Below are positions 44,741 through 46,149 of a stretch of 46,149 bases of DNA, piece by piece. Every line of letters starts with the position of its first letter. Position 1 is the first letter of the stretch. The stretch is taken from assembly GCF_018588585.1 (NCBI RefSeq), contig NZ_JAEUFG010000031.1, forward strand, positions 1 through 46,149, given 5' to 3'. The position numbers and the translations under genes were made by a program. This DNA is from Bacillus sp. SM2101 (GTDB taxonomy: Bacteria; Bacillota; Bacilli; Bacillales; SM2101). The notes under the pieces were generated by a model. That model was not told the origin of the DNA, searched no databases, and saw only the letters and a program-made list of their open reading frames with translations.

Positions 44741-44968
44741 ATGTTTATATTGTATACAGGTTTATGGGTAGGATTGACATTACCTATTAGTTTATCTATA
44801 GCTTTTTCGTTACTTAAGCCAATTGTGATAAAAGACACTACTGGGGTTAGTATGTTAGTGATTGCTATTATAGTTGGACTTGTAAATACATATTTAGGTG
44901 TAAAGGTAATTGAAAAATATATTCAGCCTAGGTTAGAAAAAAGAAAGGAAAATAGGCATTTTTCTTAA
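44741..44968 (+). CDS. Small two-helix membrane protein
   Basis: 75 residues: helix about 5-27 (LWVGLTLPISLSIAFSLL), helix about 36-54 (VSMLVIAIIVGLVNTYLGV), and a basic cytoplasmic tail (RLEKRKENRHFS). ATG 44741 follows TGGAGAAAAG. The family is not recognised. Confidence 0.65.
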   Translation: MFILYTGLWVGLTLPISLSIAFSLLKPIVIKDTTGVSMLVIAIIVGLVNTYLGVKVIEKYIQPRLEKRKENRHFS

Positions 44969-45159
44969 CACACCAGCAAATCAAGGGATAGTGGGGCTGT
45001 TTGTCATAGTAAAAAGTTTTTTGTTACAAGTATATTAATGATTAGTGGTGAATTTTACATATAAGGATTCGTTAAATAGGTAATTTAAACTGGATTATTA
45101 TTAATTTTATACCTCTAAATACCATTAAATTCTGAGTTTTTTATGGGGGAGTATAAACT

Positions 45160-45402
45160 TTGTGGCTTTTTCGATTAATGATTTACTCTTGGATTATCGG
45201 ATTATTACTTTTTTTTACAACAGCTATCTTACCAGAGGCTATATCATCCAAATCAATGAACATTGAGTTTCCAAAATGGTCGTTTATTATCTTAACGTCA
45301 CTTTTTTTAATAGTAATTAAAGATAAATGGTGGATAAAAACATTATCAGTATTATTTAGTCTAGTTGTATCAATTGCACTAATTGTTTTATTAGTACCTT
45401 AA
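45160..45402 (+). CDS. Small membrane protein, 80 residues
   Basis: It has three hydrophobic segments (about 5-25, 41-53, 60-79) and few charges. TTG start 45160 lies 8 bases after GGGGGAG (45145-45151), which supports it. Its hydrophobic build resembles the previous gene but the sequences differ. The family is not recognised. Confidence 0.6.
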   Translation: MWLFRLMIYSWIIGLLLFFTTAILPEAISSKSMNIEFPKWSFIILTSLFLIVIKDKWWIKTLSVLFSLVVSIALIVLLVP

Positions 45403-45463
45403 ATTCAAATAATATTTGATCATTTAAAATGTATTGTATTACTTATACTTTGGAGGCATAAGA

Positions 45464-45945
45464 ATGGAGCAACATTGCTGTGAAACAATGACACACTACG
45501 TTAATTTCAAATGTAAACAACATCCTAATATTTTTGATTGTCCCGATAGTCTAATACACTATACAGAGAACTTAGATGAGTATGGGTTAATCATTCATGA
45601 TGGAGGTACTTCACTACTATAAAGGTTGTCTTTGCATTGATTGTTGTTTTTCGTACTAAGATTTAAACATATACAGAACTAGAGTTCGTGGCATCTTCTC
45701 TTTTCTAAAACGATGATTAACGTATAAAACCATATGTTTTTATTCAAATTTGTTAACAATCGCATCAAAGTTTTCGAAAAGAGCCTTTAACAATTTATTA
45801 CTGTCCATGGTGTGGGAACAAACTTCCGGAATCGAAAAGGGATTTATGGTTTGAAACACTTTATAAATTAGGATTTGATGACCCAACAGAGCAGAGGATT
45901 CCTGATGAGTTCTTGACAGATAAGTGGTATAAAATCAAAGATTAA
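45464..45945 (+). pseudogene. DUF6980-like gene broken by a repeat element
   Basis: ATG 45464 follows TTGGAGG and encodes MEQHCCETMTHYVNFKC, FDCPDSLIHYTENLDEYG and LIIHDGGTSLL, then stops at TAA 45620-45622 exactly where the repeat begins. After the repeat, from about 45790 the frame resumes as TIYYCPWCGNKLPESKRDLW, then ETLYKLGFDDP, to the stop at 45945. Both halves belong to one small Cys-rich zinc-ribbon-like family, which I recall as DUF6980 (HCC... CPD ...HDGG... CPWCG.KLP). Removing 45620-45789 joins the halves in frame. The second half has no start or ribosome site, so the gene is interrupted, apparently recently. Confidence 0.8.
45620..45789 (+). repeat. Dispersed short repeat element, copy 6, inside a gene
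   Basis: Ends TAAAGG (45620-45625) and CCTTTA (45784-45789) are inverted. The right part TTAACAATCGCATCAAAG + TTTTCGAAAAGAGCC matches the family consensus, and the interior shares GTGGCATCTT with copy 9. It is 170 bp long and carries no gene. This copy gives the best boundaries because it interrupts a coding sequence. Confidence 0.75.
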
Positions 45946-45970
45946 GAGTTTTAAATATATAGACAATTCC

Positions 45971-46083
45971 TTATTTTAACACCTGGTCTATTAGTTCACG
46001 ACCATAATTAAATATCTACTCATAAAATTTTTCATAATGCGGGCGTAAACCTTCATGATTATTTGCAATAATCTTACAGATTT
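45971..46083 (-). pseudogene. Possible gene remnant next to the tnpB-like end
   Basis: On the minus strand the frame reads IIANNHEGLRPHYEKFYE, one TAG stop, then IFNYGRELIDQVLK and TAA at 45973-45971. It looks protein-like apart from the stop and begins at the edge of the transposon-like end, so it may be the tail of a gene cut by that insertion. The family is not recognised. Confidence 0.3.
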
Positions 46084-46149
46084 TCACGAACGGGAAAGCC
46101 CACTCCTTAAGGTGTGGGATGGTAGTGAGATCAGATACGGTGTAGCTTC
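46084..46149 (-). mobile_element. Probable C-terminal end of an IS200/IS605-type tnpB (partial)
   Basis: The minus strand is open from the window edge for 21 codons (EATPYLISLPSHTLRSGLSR...) to TGA 46086-46084. The segment overlaps the hairpin CCCACTCCTTAAGGTGTGGG (46099-46118), typical of the right end of IS200/IS605 elements, where the short C-terminal tail of TnpB and the omega-RNA scaffold coincide. The body of the gene lies outside the window, so the call is tentative. Confidence 0.4.

Noticed and set aside
1..46149. CRISPR arrays, rRNA, tRNA, prophage
   Set aside because: No regularly spaced direct repeats, no tRNA-like TTCGANTCC segments with matching stems, no rRNA and no phage structural genes seen.

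Overview
The window is AT-rich DNA with strong AGGAGG-type ribosome binding sites, frequent TTG and GTG starts and rho-independent terminators. It comes from an endospore-forming Firmicute, most likely Bacillaceae. The spore link rests on an alpha/beta-type SASP gene, a sporulation-type sensor kinase, an ypmQ-ypmR-ypmS block followed by methionine sulfoxide reductase (a Bacillus subtilis gene order), and a yodTSRQ/yodP/kamA/yokU lysine-degradation set known from Bacillus. I cannot name the genus from sequence alone.

Layout. 1-1861: end of a copper P-type ATPase, copZ, and a lipoprotein with a beta-propeller-like domain. 2152-4199: a two-component system. 4614-7555: an LtaS-type polyglycerolphosphate synthase and a DegV protein. 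8103-10447: a Cys-rich orphan and a sporulation-type histidine kinase. 10940-23263: an eight-gene operon coupling a Gld-like ABC exporter to a MoxR/DUF58/VWA module. 23434-28366: SCO1-like protein, SGNH hydrolase (YpmR), YpmS, small orphans and an MsrA-MsrB fusion. 28674-31428: UvsE endonuclease, a 45-residue orphan and a thioredoxin-reductase-like flavoprotein. 32167-43873: the beta-lysine pathway, yodT-yodS-yodR-yodQ-aldehyde dehydrogenase, then an interlude (repetitive protein, zinc-ribbon protein, SASP), then yodP, a sigma-54 activator, kamA and yokU. 43874-46149: small membrane proteins, a gene broken by a short repeat element, and what looks like the end of an IS200/IS605-type tnpB.

How genes work together. 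KamA would turn lysine into beta-lysine and YodP would acetylate it. The aminotransferase, deacylase, CoA-transferase and aldehyde dehydrogenase would process the product. A clear -24/-12 promoter lies in front of kamA, directly after the sigma-54 activator gene. The 10.9-23.3 kb operon has short spacers or overlaps throughout and looks like one membrane machine (ABC pump, MoxR chaperone, VWA proteins).

The strongest unannotated signals are these. (1) A family of about 140-185 bp AT-rich repeats ends in a variant of AAGGCTCTTTTCG, with about nine copies or fragments here; one has split a small Cys-rich gene whose two halves are still readable. (2) Two genes have their best ribosome binding site in front of an ATC or ATT codon. 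(3) Two distant terminators share an identical 17-nt inner hairpin. (4) Small genes and inverted repeats lie in the intergenic regions.
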